From contig DBDL01000174.1 of assembly GCA_002293545.1 (NCBI GenBank), forward strand, positions 15,201-20,550: a stretch of DNA of 5,350 nucleotides, given 5' to 3'. Shown piece by piece: positions 1-5,350 of this stretch. The notes below the pieces were generated by a model, which worked only from the letters and a program-made list of their open reading frames with translations, made no database searches and was not told where the DNA came from. This stretch comes from Lachnoclostridium sp. UBA933. Lineage in GTDB: Bacteria > Bacillota > Clostridia > Lachnospirales > Lachnospiraceae. The position numbers were made by a program, and so were the translations under genes. Within the stretch, counting starts at the first letter, position 1. The number at the start of each line of letters is the position of its first letter.

Positions 1-1454
1 ATGTAAGACAACAGGTATTGGCGGCGAATACATTATTGAATGAATCTTTCGGGATTCCGGAGTATGCGGTCGGCGAGCTGGAAAGTTTTTGGACGGAGAG
101 TTTGATTTTTTCGGATGATGAGGAAGGATTTTTTTCATTATTCAACAAGGTGCTGAAGGGGCAGAGCAGCAGCGGAACGTTTCGTCTATACTCATTGAAA
201 GAGCTTTATCAATGGACAAAGATTCAGCTGCAGCCGATAAAAGATAAAAACGACAACGTGCAGTACATAATCGGTCATATGGAAATGACAATGCAGCATA
301 AAGAAAATGCGGCAAAGGAAGATTTTCTGTCACGTATGTCCCATGAAATGAGGACGCCGTTAAATGCCATTATCGGCTTAACCGAATTAGCAAGAAATAA
401 GCTTGAAAACAAGGAGTTTGTTTCGGACTGTCTTAAAAAAACGGATATTGCTTCAAAACATTTATTAAGCCTTATCAATGATACGCTGGATATGAGCAAG
501 CTCAATTCGGGCAAGCTTATTTTGCAGAGAAAACCCTTTGATCTAAAACATTTGTTAAAAACGATTACGATTGTATACGATATGATGGCAAAACAGGCGG
601 GTGTAGTCTTAAAAACCGATTTTCCCAAAGAGTACAGTACAAACGTAGTCGGAGATGAAATTCATCTAAAGCAGATTTTGATAAATTTGCTCTCCAATGC
701 CATTAAGTACAATCGGGAGGACGGCGAAGTAGACCTTAAAGTAGAAGAGAGGAAATCGTTCCGGGAAAATGCAAAATGTTTTCGGTTTACGGTTTCGGAT
801 ACCGGATATGGAATTCATGAAAAGGATTTATCCAATATCTTCTGCTCTTTTGAGAAAGCAGAATCCAGTTCTTACAAGGTAATGGGAACCGGTCTGGGGC
901 TTGCGATTTCACAGCAGCTTGCCGCTTTGATGGGAAGTATTATTGAAGTGGAAAGCATTCCGGATATCGGCAGCAGGTTCTGGATTGATATTGAACTGGA
1001 AACCTATGATAAGGATACGGATGAATGGATTACCCAAGAGCATGAAAGACAGGAAATGTCATACAATCATGTGGATTTAAGCGGCAAGAGATATCTGTTG
1101 TTTGAAGATAACCCGCTGAATTCCGAAGTGGCGGTGGCAATACTGAAAGAAGTTCATGCCGAGGTAGATGTGGCAGTAAACGGTAAAGTCGGCTGCGACT
1201 TATTCCGTGCGTCGGAGGAGCATTATTATAACGCCATTATCATGGACATCAGAATGCCTGTGATGAATGGATACGAAGCAACAGAAGTGATACGGAATAT
1301 GGACCGCAGGGATTCCGATATCTTGATTGTGGCAATGTCGGCAAACTCCTTTGCCGAAGACGTACAAAGGGCATTGATGATAGGAATGGACGAATATTGT
1401 ACAAAACCGATTATCAGCAAGCATTTGTTCCGGATTCTTCAGGAAAAATCATAA
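1..1454 (+). CDS. Hybrid sensor histidine kinase with receiver domain, 5'-truncated by the window edge
   Basis: This is the C-terminal part of a hybrid two-component kinase that autophosphorylates on a His and passes the phosphate to its own receiver. The frame is open to the left edge (GTA AGA CAA CAG GTA before the TTG at 18), and no ribosome binding site precedes that TTG, so the gene very likely begins outside the window. Residues are numbered from that TTG. Residues about 20-95 resemble the end of a PAS/PAC domain. HisKA has the H box SHEMRTPLNA with phospho-acceptor His109. The HATPase domain shows the N box (LINLLSNAIKYN, Asn227), G1 (DTGYGI, 261-266) and G2 (GTGLGLAI, 290-297). The receiver (about 357-475) has acidic Glu363/Asp364, phospho-acceptor Asp410 in IIMDIRMPVMNG, Ser441 and Lys463. 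No HPt domain follows, so a separate phosphotransfer protein would be needed downstream. No transmembrane segment is visible in the part present. It is convergent with the agr-like genes, and its input signal is unknown. Confidence 0.93.
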   Translation, partial: VRQQVLAANTLLNESFGIPEYAVGELESFWTESLIFSDDEEGFFSLFNKVLKGQSSSGTFRLYSLKELYQWTKIQLQPIKDKNDNVQYIIGHMEMTMQHKENAAKEDFLSRMSHEMRTPLNAIIGLTELARNKLENKEFVSDCLKKTDIASKHLLSLINDTLDMSKLNSGKLILQRKPFDLKHLLKTITIVYDMMAKQAGVVLKTDFPKEYSTNVVGDEIHLKQILINLLSNAIKYNREDGEVDLKVEERKSFRENAKCFRFTVSDTGYGIHEKDLSNIFCSFEKAESSSYKVMGTGLGLAISQQLAALMGSIIEVESIPDIGSRFWIDIELETYDKDTDEWITQEHERQEMSYNHVDLSGKRYLLFEDNPLNSEVAVAILKEVHAEVDVAVNGKVGCDLFRASEEHYYNAIIMDIRMPVMNGYEATEVIRNMDRRDSDILIVAMSANSFAEDVQRALMIGMDEYCTKPIISKHLFRILQEKS

Positions 1455-1483
1455 AAGAAACTGACAGGGATTGAATATATAAG

Positions 1484-1528
1484 GGATTAAGAAATCAGGA
1501 CACGGACATGTCATGGATTTCTTAATCC
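1484..1528. terminator. Perfect 13-bp inverted repeat between convergent genes, probable bidirectional terminator
   Basis: GGATTAAGAAATC (1484-1496) is matched exactly by GATTTCTTAATCC (1516-1528), with a 19-nt loop. The hairpin lies 30 nt after the stop of the hybrid kinase, and its right arm touches the last stop codon of the agrB-like gene on the other strand. The convergent position fits a shared terminator. The large loop, modest GC content and lack of a long T tract on either side (TATTTGATTT on +, CTTATAT on -) make it weak as a classic intrinsic terminator. It may instead protect the 3' ends of the transcripts. Confidence 0.6.
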
Positions 1529-2115
1529 TATTTGATTTCAATCCCAAGCCATTTCCGTCTAAGATATTCAAACAATAATTGTGCGTTTTGCAGGAATATC
1601 ATCCACAGTACCGGGGACGCATAGATATTTTCCCGAAACAAACAAATCCATGTCAGCCATCCCAGAGAAACTGTGAGCGCCAATATTTTACCCGTACTTT
1701 TTTTTGTTTTTATCAATGACTGCCTTTCCTCCGAGCAGATAGGGGCGATACAGGAGGTGACAAGAAGCGAGAAGCCGATTACGGAACATAAGACGGCTGT
1801 GTTCAGCGGAATCAAGGGCAAAATCACGATTGCAAAAAAGAACAAAAAGAAAGTATATACCAGACACCCTAAAGTGGACTTGGCATGATACCCTCCCGCA
1901 TTTACCCGAATCGTCATCAGTGCCAGCAAGGTGAGCAAAAATGCATTCCGTTGCCCCATCAGCGTAAAGGCAATGAATAAGACAATGATTTTTTCGGTTT
2001 CCCATAAAAAAGCTTGAAGACTATACCTCATCATATCAATATCATCTTCATCATAACGGTTAAGGGAACGGATTCGGTTTAAAATATTAGGAATGATTAA
2101 ATTACTGATTGGCAT
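1528..2115 (-). CDS. agrB: AgrB-like membrane cysteine protease that processes the autoinducer precursor
   Basis: This is a 195-aa membrane endopeptidase of the AgrB family, which cuts the C-terminal tail from the AgrD precursor and forms the thiolactone ring. The family signature is intact: R70-V-N-A-G-G-Y-H77-A-K-S-T-L-G-C84 carries the catalytic His and Cys. Their spacing and numbering match the pair described in staphylococcal AgrB (His77/Cys84). Hydrophobic segments lie at about 42-69, 84-103, 105-125, 143-160 and 166-181, as expected for a multi-pass protein, and the N terminus is polar, with an acidic run at 22-27. The start ATG is supported by AAAGGAG six bases upstream. The precursor gene lies 141 nt upstream on the same strand, and its C-terminal tail is of the type AgrB recognises. 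Length and motifs are normal for the family. I am confident of the family; the actual peptide handled is inferred from context. Confidence 0.95.
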   Translation of the reverse strand: MPISNLIIPNILNRIRSLNRYDEDDIDMMRYSLQAFLWETEKIIVLFIAFTLMGQRNAFLLTLLALMTIRVNAGGYHAKSTLGCLVYTFFLFFFAIVILPLIPLNTAVLCSVIGFSLLVTSCIAPICSEERQSLIKTKKSTGKILALTVSLGWLTWICLFRENIYASPVLWMIFLQNAQLLFEYLRRKWLGIEIK

Positions 2116-2162
2116 GAGGAACTCCTTTCCGGTTTGAGGCGCTTTATGGTTTTGGTTGAAAA

Positions 2163-2213
2163 TTGGAAGAGGCTGTAGTTTTGATTGAGCAAGAAGATGC
2201 TACCTCCTCTTCC
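2163..2213 (-). promoter_or_regulatory. Hairpin in the agrD-agrB gap, possible attenuator or sequestering element
   Basis: On the + strand TGGAAGAGG (2164-2172 region) pairs with CCTCTTCCA (near 2205-2213). After a 2x2 internal mismatch, GTAG pairs with CTAC, giving about 13 pairs around a roughly 21-nt loop. In the leftward agr transcript the 5' arm contains AGGAGGU, the strongest Shine-Dalgarno-like string in the window, and the 3' arm is followed by AAUUUUC. It could be a partial terminator that lowers agrB relative to agrD, an RNA-stability element, or a structure hiding the AGGAGGU. The U tract is short, so full termination is unlikely. Arm limits are accurate to about one base. Confidence 0.5.
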
Positions 2214-2256
2214 ATAGATATTATAATGCTTTTTACAAAATACGTGGGTTAAAATG

Positions 2257-2391
2257 TTACATTTTTTTCATTTTTTCTGGAACTTTGGGTTCGCCTATAA
2301 TGATAAAAGGACAATGTGTATTTTCGATGAGTCCGGGTGCTGCAATCAATAAAAATGAAGCTAAGCGCACTAAAATTTTACTTTTTTTCAT
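2257..2391 (-). CDS. agrD: AgrD-like cyclic autoinducer peptide precursor, 44 aa
   Basis: This short gene encodes the signal precursor of the quorum-sensing locus. The product starts MKKSKILVRL, continues with a hydrophobic, probably amphipathic, membrane-binding stretch (residues 6-22), and then has the core E-N-T-H-C27-P-F-I-I-I-G. The tail E34-P-K-V-P-E-K-M-K-K-M fits the AgrD pattern in which the ring Cys is followed by a few hydrophobic residues and a Pro-containing charged tail such as (Q/E)PKxP. Cys27 is the only cysteine and should form the thiolactone. The start is fixed by AGAAAGGAG five bases before ATG at 2391; the ATG a few bases upstream in another frame stops at once. The gene sits between the agrC-like and agrB-like genes on the same strand, where a signal gene is expected. 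AgrB cleavage after Ile31 or Ile32 would give a five- or six-residue ring. The N-terminal processing site cannot be read from sequence. Confidence 0.92.
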   Translation of the reverse strand: MKKSKILVRLASFLLIAAPGLIENTHCPFIIIGEPKVPEKMKKM

Positions 2392-2455
2392 GACATCTCC
2401 TTTCTAAACCGTACAGATATGTATTTTGCAAAAAGATTATCTTTTCATAAACAAC

Positions 2456-2483
2456 ATTTTATTATTTCCGTATAAGAAAACAA
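2456..2483 (-). promoter_or_regulatory. Candidate promoter for agrD-agrB
   Basis: On the minus strand TTGTTT (2483-2478) and TAAAAT (2461-2456) are separated by 16 bases, about 65 bases before the agrD start. A promoter here would let the signal and protease genes be expressed apart from the regulator and kinase. The -35 match is imperfect and the DNA is AT-rich, so chance matches are common; it also overlaps the T-rich tail of the preceding hairpin. Confidence 0.3.
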
Positions 2484-2510
2484 GGTATCAACCTAGCCTA
2501 ATTGATATCC
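2484..2510 (-). terminator. Hairpin after the agrC-like gene, possible intrinsic terminator or attenuator
   Basis: GGTATCAA (2484-2491) pairs with TTGATATCC (2502-2510) as six perfect pairs plus two GC pairs across a one-base bulge, with a 10-nt loop. Read leftward, the stem ends in CC and is followed by TTGTTTTCTTAT, a plausible U-rich tail. It begins 7 bases after the kinase stop, as expected for a terminator or a partial read-through site before agrD. Confidence 0.5.
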
Positions 2511-2517
2511 CCCTTAT

Positions 2518-3771
2518 TTACGCGTCTTTATCTGTATTTTTCTCGATATAAAGTGATATATAATTACATCGGGCTTGCTTATTATAATATTCCCGGAATG
2601 TAAAAGTTGCCTGATACATAACGATCAAATCCATTAAATTTGGCAGACCATGACCATGTAATTTTGAAATATTTTCTTTTGTAGTATTTCTGTCACAAAG
2701 AGATTCATAAACTTTTTTTGCGTTCTTTTTTTTGCATTCATTTTCCACGCATATGATTAATGAATACATGGATACAAATACCCGCGAAATGATAGGGTGT
2801 TCTTTCGTATTCGTCGCAGCAATGGCATTATCCAAAAGTGTTGTATACATCAAAAGAATGTTTTGCATAGGTATTTTTTCAGACGGTTCAACGATAGAAA
2901 TTTTAGTATCAAAATTCAATTTTTTTACACTTTCCATCATCTTTTGCTCAATAAGTAACTCGATATTTTTCTCAAGATTATGCTCATGTAAAGGAAGTAG
3001 GTGGAATCCGATTGACTCCATGTATAAATCCATTTCTTTACGACGCTCACTTAAATCAGACATAGAATATAATGTGTGTCGTTCTGCTAATAATCTATTT
3101 TTCATATCATGCTCTCTTGGCAAAAAGTTTCTCGAAAATGAAAACACTTCTATTAATGCTTTAATAGCAAACACCAAAATAATCAGAAAAAATAGTATTA
3201 AATACGGCAAAAAATACACAATATTATCTAAACTATATTGATACAAAGCAGATATCGTTAAAAAAGTAATTGAAATCGTAAAAATAGTTGTTTTTATTGC
3301 TCTTCGCGTTTCTAATGCATAAACTAACCGATATAATGAAATGATTCTTGATAAGTAAAAAATACTGACCGAAGAAATAATTTGACTAACCCCCATTAAT
3401 ACATATTCATCTTGCGGAAACGGGAAATTAGCAACAACGGTAACAATAACTGATTGAAGAAGCATAATTGAAAAAATTACAATGCAAAAAATAGTTGCGA
3501 CTCTGAATAATTTTCTTTCTTGTGATGTCAACCTTACAATAATAAGAAGAACAGCGATATACATTATATGAAGCAAATGGGGATCAATCCATCCGCAGTC
3601 TGCAAACACCCCTGCCACACCCGAAGCTATGCCGGTAACAAACCATAACAGAACCCACTTCCATTTTAACGTCATCTCTCTATTTACAGCACTAAGACAT
3701 GCAAAATATGTTACTGCATAATCCGCTAAACTGGCATAACAGCTAATTACCATATGGATAGTAGGTGTCAT
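2518..3771 (-). CDS. agrC: AgrC-like GHKL sensor histidine kinase
   Basis: This is a 417-aa membrane kinase expected to sense the cyclic peptide and phosphorylate the adjacent LytTR regulator. The N-terminal half is strongly hydrophobic, with about six or seven membrane segments (near 7-28, 37-57, 64-81, 90-114, 124-146, 161-179, 184-204), as in AgrC receptors. The phospho-acceptor motif is H221-D-M-K-N225, the HDxxN pattern of this family, but the flanking residues are Glu before the His and Arg after the Asn where Arg and His are usual. The ATPase domain shows the N box LLDNAIAAT (Asn315) and a GHKL glycine motif GHGLPNL (373-379). The tail after it is short. The start ATG overlaps the stop of the regulator gene as ATGA (3768-3771), with GGAGAGG upstream, so the two are probably translationally coupled. 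Assignment as the agr receptor rests on topology, kinase subtype and position beside agrD and agrB. Confidence 0.9.
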   Translation of the reverse strand: MTPTIHMVISCYASLADYAVTYFACLSAVNREMTLKWKWVLLWFVTGIASGVAGVFADCGWIDPHLLHIMYIAVLLIIVRLTSQERKLFRVATIFCIVIFSIMLLQSVIVTVVANFPFPQDEYVLMGVSQIISSVSIFYLSRIISLYRLVYALETRRAIKTTIFTISITFLTISALYQYSLDNIVYFLPYLILFFLIILVFAIKALIEVFSFSRNFLPREHDMKNRLLAERHTLYSMSDLSERRKEMDLYMESIGFHLLPLHEHNLEKNIELLIEQKMMESVKKLNFDTKISIVEPSEKIPMQNILLMYTTLLDNAIAATNTKEHPIISRVFVSMYSLIICVENECKKKNAKKVYESLCDRNTTKENISKLHGHGLPNLMDLIVMYQATFTFREYYNKQARCNYISLYIEKNTDKDA

Positions 3772-4505
3772 TGGGAAATCCTCTCCATCACTTTCAAAAT
3801 GTTACCGGTATATGCTCTTCCTAACGGGACTGTGGTTTTTTCAATATTCAGTACCAATAATCTATTGTGCCAATCCGCTCTTTTTATTTTTTCGGGATTG
3901 ACCATAAAGCTTTTATGACAACGCAGCAGCAACGTTTCATCTTTGATATCGCTTTCTATTTCTTTCAATGAAAAATTCTTTATTTTTTCCTCATAAATAC
4001 CCTCATCCGGCGTATATGTCACCAGATTGATTGCTTTTACGCCTTGAAGCTTTTCAATATAAAGGATTTCATCAATTAATATCCGGCGGGTACACTCTTT
4101 TGCCGTCAATAATAATTCACGTTCGGTAGGGTTGCCTTTGTACAGAAAATTAAAATAAATGGCGGTAATCAATTCATCATCCTTAAAGGGTTTTTCCAAA
4201 TAAGACAAAGGCGGCATTTTGGTATGTGTTCTCTTTTTAAAAGCGTCTTGAGCATACTGACTGGCGATAATGACGGGGTTATGTACATATTTTTTTCTCA
4301 ATTCATATATCAGGTCCAGCCCGTTCATTCCCGGAATTTCCAAGTCAATAATGAAATAATCAATATACTTTGATTGGCTCAGCTTTAATGCTTCCAATCC
4401 GTCTTCTTCGGTATATATTGTGAGTTCGGTATCCATTCCGATAATAACGGACAGGATTCTCTTTTGCGTCGGTTTGTCGTCTTCTACAATTAAAATGGAT
4501 GGCAT
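3768..4505 (-). CDS. agrA: AgrA-like response regulator with receiver and LytTR DNA-binding domain
   Basis: This is a 245-aa transcription regulator. The receiver (residues 3-120) carries acidic Glu8/Asp9/Asp10, phospho-acceptor Asp54 in FIIDLEIPGMNG, Ser82 in the Thr/Ser position and Lys105 in EKPF. A LytTR domain fills about 130-245; typical stretches are RILIDEILYIEKLQG (141-155), LLRCHKSFMVNPEKI (193-207) and VPLGRAYTGNIL (226-237). I chose ATG 4505 rather than the longer TTG start at 4565. GGAGG lies eight bases before ATG 4505, and the TTG start would sit inside the -35 element of the promoter. The stop overlaps the kinase start by ATGA. The product is expected to be activated by the adjacent kinase and to control the agr genes and unlinked targets through imperfect direct repeats. 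LytTR regulators are not all AgrA, so the symbol relies on context. Confidence 0.93.
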   Translation of the reverse strand: MPSILIVEDDKPTQKRILSVIIGMDTELTIYTEEDGLEALKLSQSKYIDYFIIDLEIPGMNGLDLIYELRKKYVHNPVIIASQYAQDAFKKRTHTKMPPLSYLEKPFKDDELITAIYFNFLYKGNPTERELLLTAKECTRRILIDEILYIEKLQGVKAINLVTYTPDEGIYEEKIKNFSLKEIESDIKDETLLLRCHKSFMVNPEKIKRADWHNRLLVLNIEKTTVPLGRAYTGNILKVMERISQ

Positions 4506-4536
4506 TATTTCTTCCTCCATTAACACAATTTTAATC

Positions 4537-4565
4537 ATTTTAGCAAAATCGACACAATATGTCAA
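4537..4565 (-). promoter_or_regulatory. Sigma-A type promoter of the agrA-agrC operon
   Basis: On the minus strand the -35 TTGACA (4565-4560) is a perfect consensus and the -10 TAAAAT (4542-4537) differs at one base, with the ideal 17-base spacer. Transcription would start near 4530, leaving a leader of about 25 bases with GGAGGA before the ATG at 4505. A near-consensus promoter suggests basal, activator-independent expression of the sensing pair. Confidence 0.8.
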
Positions 4566-4733
4566 GCCATTTTCGGGATTTTACGGTAAATAAGGGGTTT
4601 TTAGGATGAAATGATGAATATTAGTGTATCTTAGTTGTGATTCATTACAGTGTTACCCAATCTAACATTAAACGGCATTGAAATGACATGAAAAAATTTA
4701 CATCATATTTTGACGCAGAATAGCACGAAACTA

Positions 4734-4761
4734 TTGCCAAATATTTTTTATTTATTATAAT
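4734..4761 (+). promoter_or_regulatory. Promoter of the 133-aa hypothetical gene
   Basis: TTGCCA (4734-4739) and a perfect TATAAT (4756-4761) are separated by 16 bases, with transcription expected near 4768. AAGGGGAAAG follows just before the ATG at 4791. It fires away from the agrA promoter, with about 170 bases between the two -35 elements, so a regulator bound there could affect both. Confidence 0.65.
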
Positions 4762-4790
4762 GGATTTATCAAGTCAAAAGGGGAAAGAAG

Positions 4791-5192
4791 ATGAAAACAG
4801 ACCGACATGTGAAACAAAAAGCGAGTGAAAATTTTGAGAGTAAGAATACGAATGAAATCATAGATAAAGTAAGGCATCATTTACAGTGTGTAAATCTAAA
4901 CGAAGAAAATTTCAAGGATACGGTATTCTCAAATGAAACTTTTTTGAGAATCAACAGAGAGTTAGCTGTCAACTGGAAATCCTTTTTGAAACTAAATCCC
5001 AGTGATGAAATAAAACATAGCGTGGAAAGATATGTAAATAATTTAAATGAAAGCGGGTTTATTTACGGAAAGTATGCTTACCGGGAGGGGTTTATCAATT
5101 GTATCCAATGGATATTCAGCACAAACTTACTGCATGATTTAGAAAAGGAAACCGGCAGCGGATTGACGGATTCGGACGCAGTGGCGAATTAA
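4791..5192 (+). CDS. Hypothetical protein of 133 aa, divergent from the agr-like locus
   Basis: I do not recognise this protein. It is small, soluble-looking and rich in Lys, Glu and Asn, with no signal peptide and no clear membrane segment. It appears mainly helical: polar helices at about 18-60, then 72-86, then an aromatic segment FIYGKYAYREGF (about 90-101) followed by INCIQWIF. A short helical protein ending in an 'aromatic-Gly-x-x-x-x-GF' segment is reminiscent of small uncharacterised clostridial proteins, but this is a resemblance by eye only. The start is supported by AAGGGGAAAG seven to eight bases upstream and by a good promoter. It is divergent from the regulator gene, so it is a candidate target of the quorum-sensing system. 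Its stop overlaps a following start as TAATG. Confidence 0.8.
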   Translation: MKTDRHVKQKASENFESKNTNEIIDKVRHHLQCVNLNEENFKDTVFSNETFLRINRELAVNWKSFLKLNPSDEIKHSVERYVNNLNESGFIYGKYAYREGFINCIQWIFSTNLLHDLEKETGSGLTDSDAVAN

Positions 5193-5350
5193 TGATGCAG
5201 CAATCAATTTATTTGCATATAGGTAATGAGCAATTGCAAAAAGATGCTTTGCGTCTTTTTGCAATTGCTGTGCCGGGAAAGCAGCCGGCGGGTGTGAAAG
5301 CGGCGGTAATAAGGATCGTATTTTACATGAAAGCCGGTATGCCAAGTACG
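5192..5350 (+). CDS. Possible second gene coupled to the 133-aa gene, running off the right edge
   Basis: The stop of the preceding gene overlaps an ATG as TAATGATG, and that frame stays open for 53 codons to the end of the window. It reads MMQQSIYLHIGNEQLQKDAL at the start and contains AVPGKQPAGVKAAVIRIVFY further on. Stop/start overlap suggests translational coupling. Against it, there is no clear ribosome binding site, no family is recognised, a 41-nt near-perfect hairpin lies inside the frame, and the antisense frame is also open. It may be a real partial gene or a chance open frame over a terminator region. Confidence 0.35.
   Translation, partial: MMQQSIYLHIGNEQLQKDALRLFAIAVPGKQPAGVKAAVIRIVFYMKAGMPST
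5229..5269. terminator. 19-bp hairpin with a three-base loop, possible bidirectional terminator
   Basis: AGCAATTGCAAAAAGATGC (5229-5247) pairs with GCGTCTTTTTGCAATTGCT (5251-5269) around a TTT loop, with one G-T wobble as the only imperfection. The centre has an A-tract/short GC stem/T-tract layout that could terminate transcription in both directions. It begins 36 bases after the stop of the 133-aa gene. There is no T tract after the full stem on either strand, and the outer GCAATTGC blocks are palindromes themselves, so another role such as an RNA-processing or repeat element is possible. Confidence 0.6.

Noticed and set aside
2144..2215. A 23-codon minus-strand frame between agrD and agrB containing a Cys and ending in FQPKP, reminiscent of an AgrD tail.
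   Set aside because: It has no ribosome binding site, has no hydrophobic N-terminal helix, has too many residues between Cys and the tail, and coincides with the arms of a hairpin. The resemblance is probably chance.
2220..2225. A perfect TATAAT on the minus strand upstream of agrB.
   Set aside because: No acceptable -35 hexamer lies 16-18 bases upstream, and there is no extended -10 TG; the region is AT-rich.
2732..3241. A 169-codon plus-strand frame inside the kinase gene.
   Set aside because: It is fully antisense to a kinase gene with clear family motifs and lacks recognisable protein features or a ribosome binding site.
4621..4680. Possible LytTR-binding direct repeats in the divergent control region (TTAGTTGTG on +, GCCGTTTAA and AATGTTAGA on -).
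   Set aside because: Each fits only about seven of nine motif positions, and no pair has the expected spacing of about 21 bases between half-site starts.
5139..5345. A minus-strand 68-codon frame over the right end.
   Set aside because: It is antisense to the end of the 133-aa gene, has no ribosome binding site, and mirrors the palindrome at 5229-5269; it is probably a shadow frame.
1..5350. CRISPR arrays, tRNA or rRNA genes, insertion sequences and phage attachment sites.
   Set aside because: No regularly spaced repeats, cloverleaf-like segments, transposase motifs or flanking duplications were seen.

Overview
The window looks like a piece of a low-to-moderate-GC Firmicutes chromosome, most likely a clostridial (Lachnospiraceae-like) organism. 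The grounds are AT-rich intergenic DNA, strong AGGAG-type ribosome binding sites, sigma-A type promoters, a hybrid sensor kinase of the style common in gut Clostridia, and a peptide quorum-sensing locus whose signal precursor has the clostridial-type '(Q/E)PKxP' tail. No taxon can be proved from the sequence alone.

Layout. (1) Bases 1-1454 (+): the 3' part of a large hybrid histidine kinase (PAS-like end, HisKA, HATPase, receiver); its reading frame is open to the left edge, so the N terminus is missing. (2) Bases 1484-1528: a perfect 13-bp inverted repeat between convergent genes, a probable shared terminator. (3) Bases 4565-1528 (-): a complete agr-type quorum-sensing locus read leftward: LytTR response regulator (agrA-like), GHKL sensor kinase (agrC-like), a 44-codon autoinducer precursor (agrD-like, 2257-2391), and the processing protease agrB. 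The order is A-C-D-B, not the staphylococcal B-D-C-A. (4) Bases 4566-4790: a divergent promoter region. (5) Bases 4791-5192 (+): a 133-aa protein of unknown function, followed by a stop/start-overlapping open frame that runs off the right edge and contains a striking 41-nt hairpin.

How it should work (inferred from the agr family): AgrB removes the C-terminal tail of AgrD and forms a thiolactone from Cys27, giving a cyclic peptide with the core C-P-F-I-I or C-P-F-I-I-I. The exported peptide is sensed by the multi-pass AgrC-like kinase, which phosphorylates the AgrA-like regulator at Asp54. That regulator then binds DNA through its LytTR domain. The regulator and kinase overlap by ATGA and are probably translated together from one strong promoter (TTGACA-17-TAAAAT). 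Hairpins lie in both the agrC-agrD and agrD-agrB gaps, which could set different expression levels for the signal and its processing enzyme. The divergent unknown gene at 4791 shares the control region and is a candidate target. The hybrid kinase at the left is not obviously part of the circuit.
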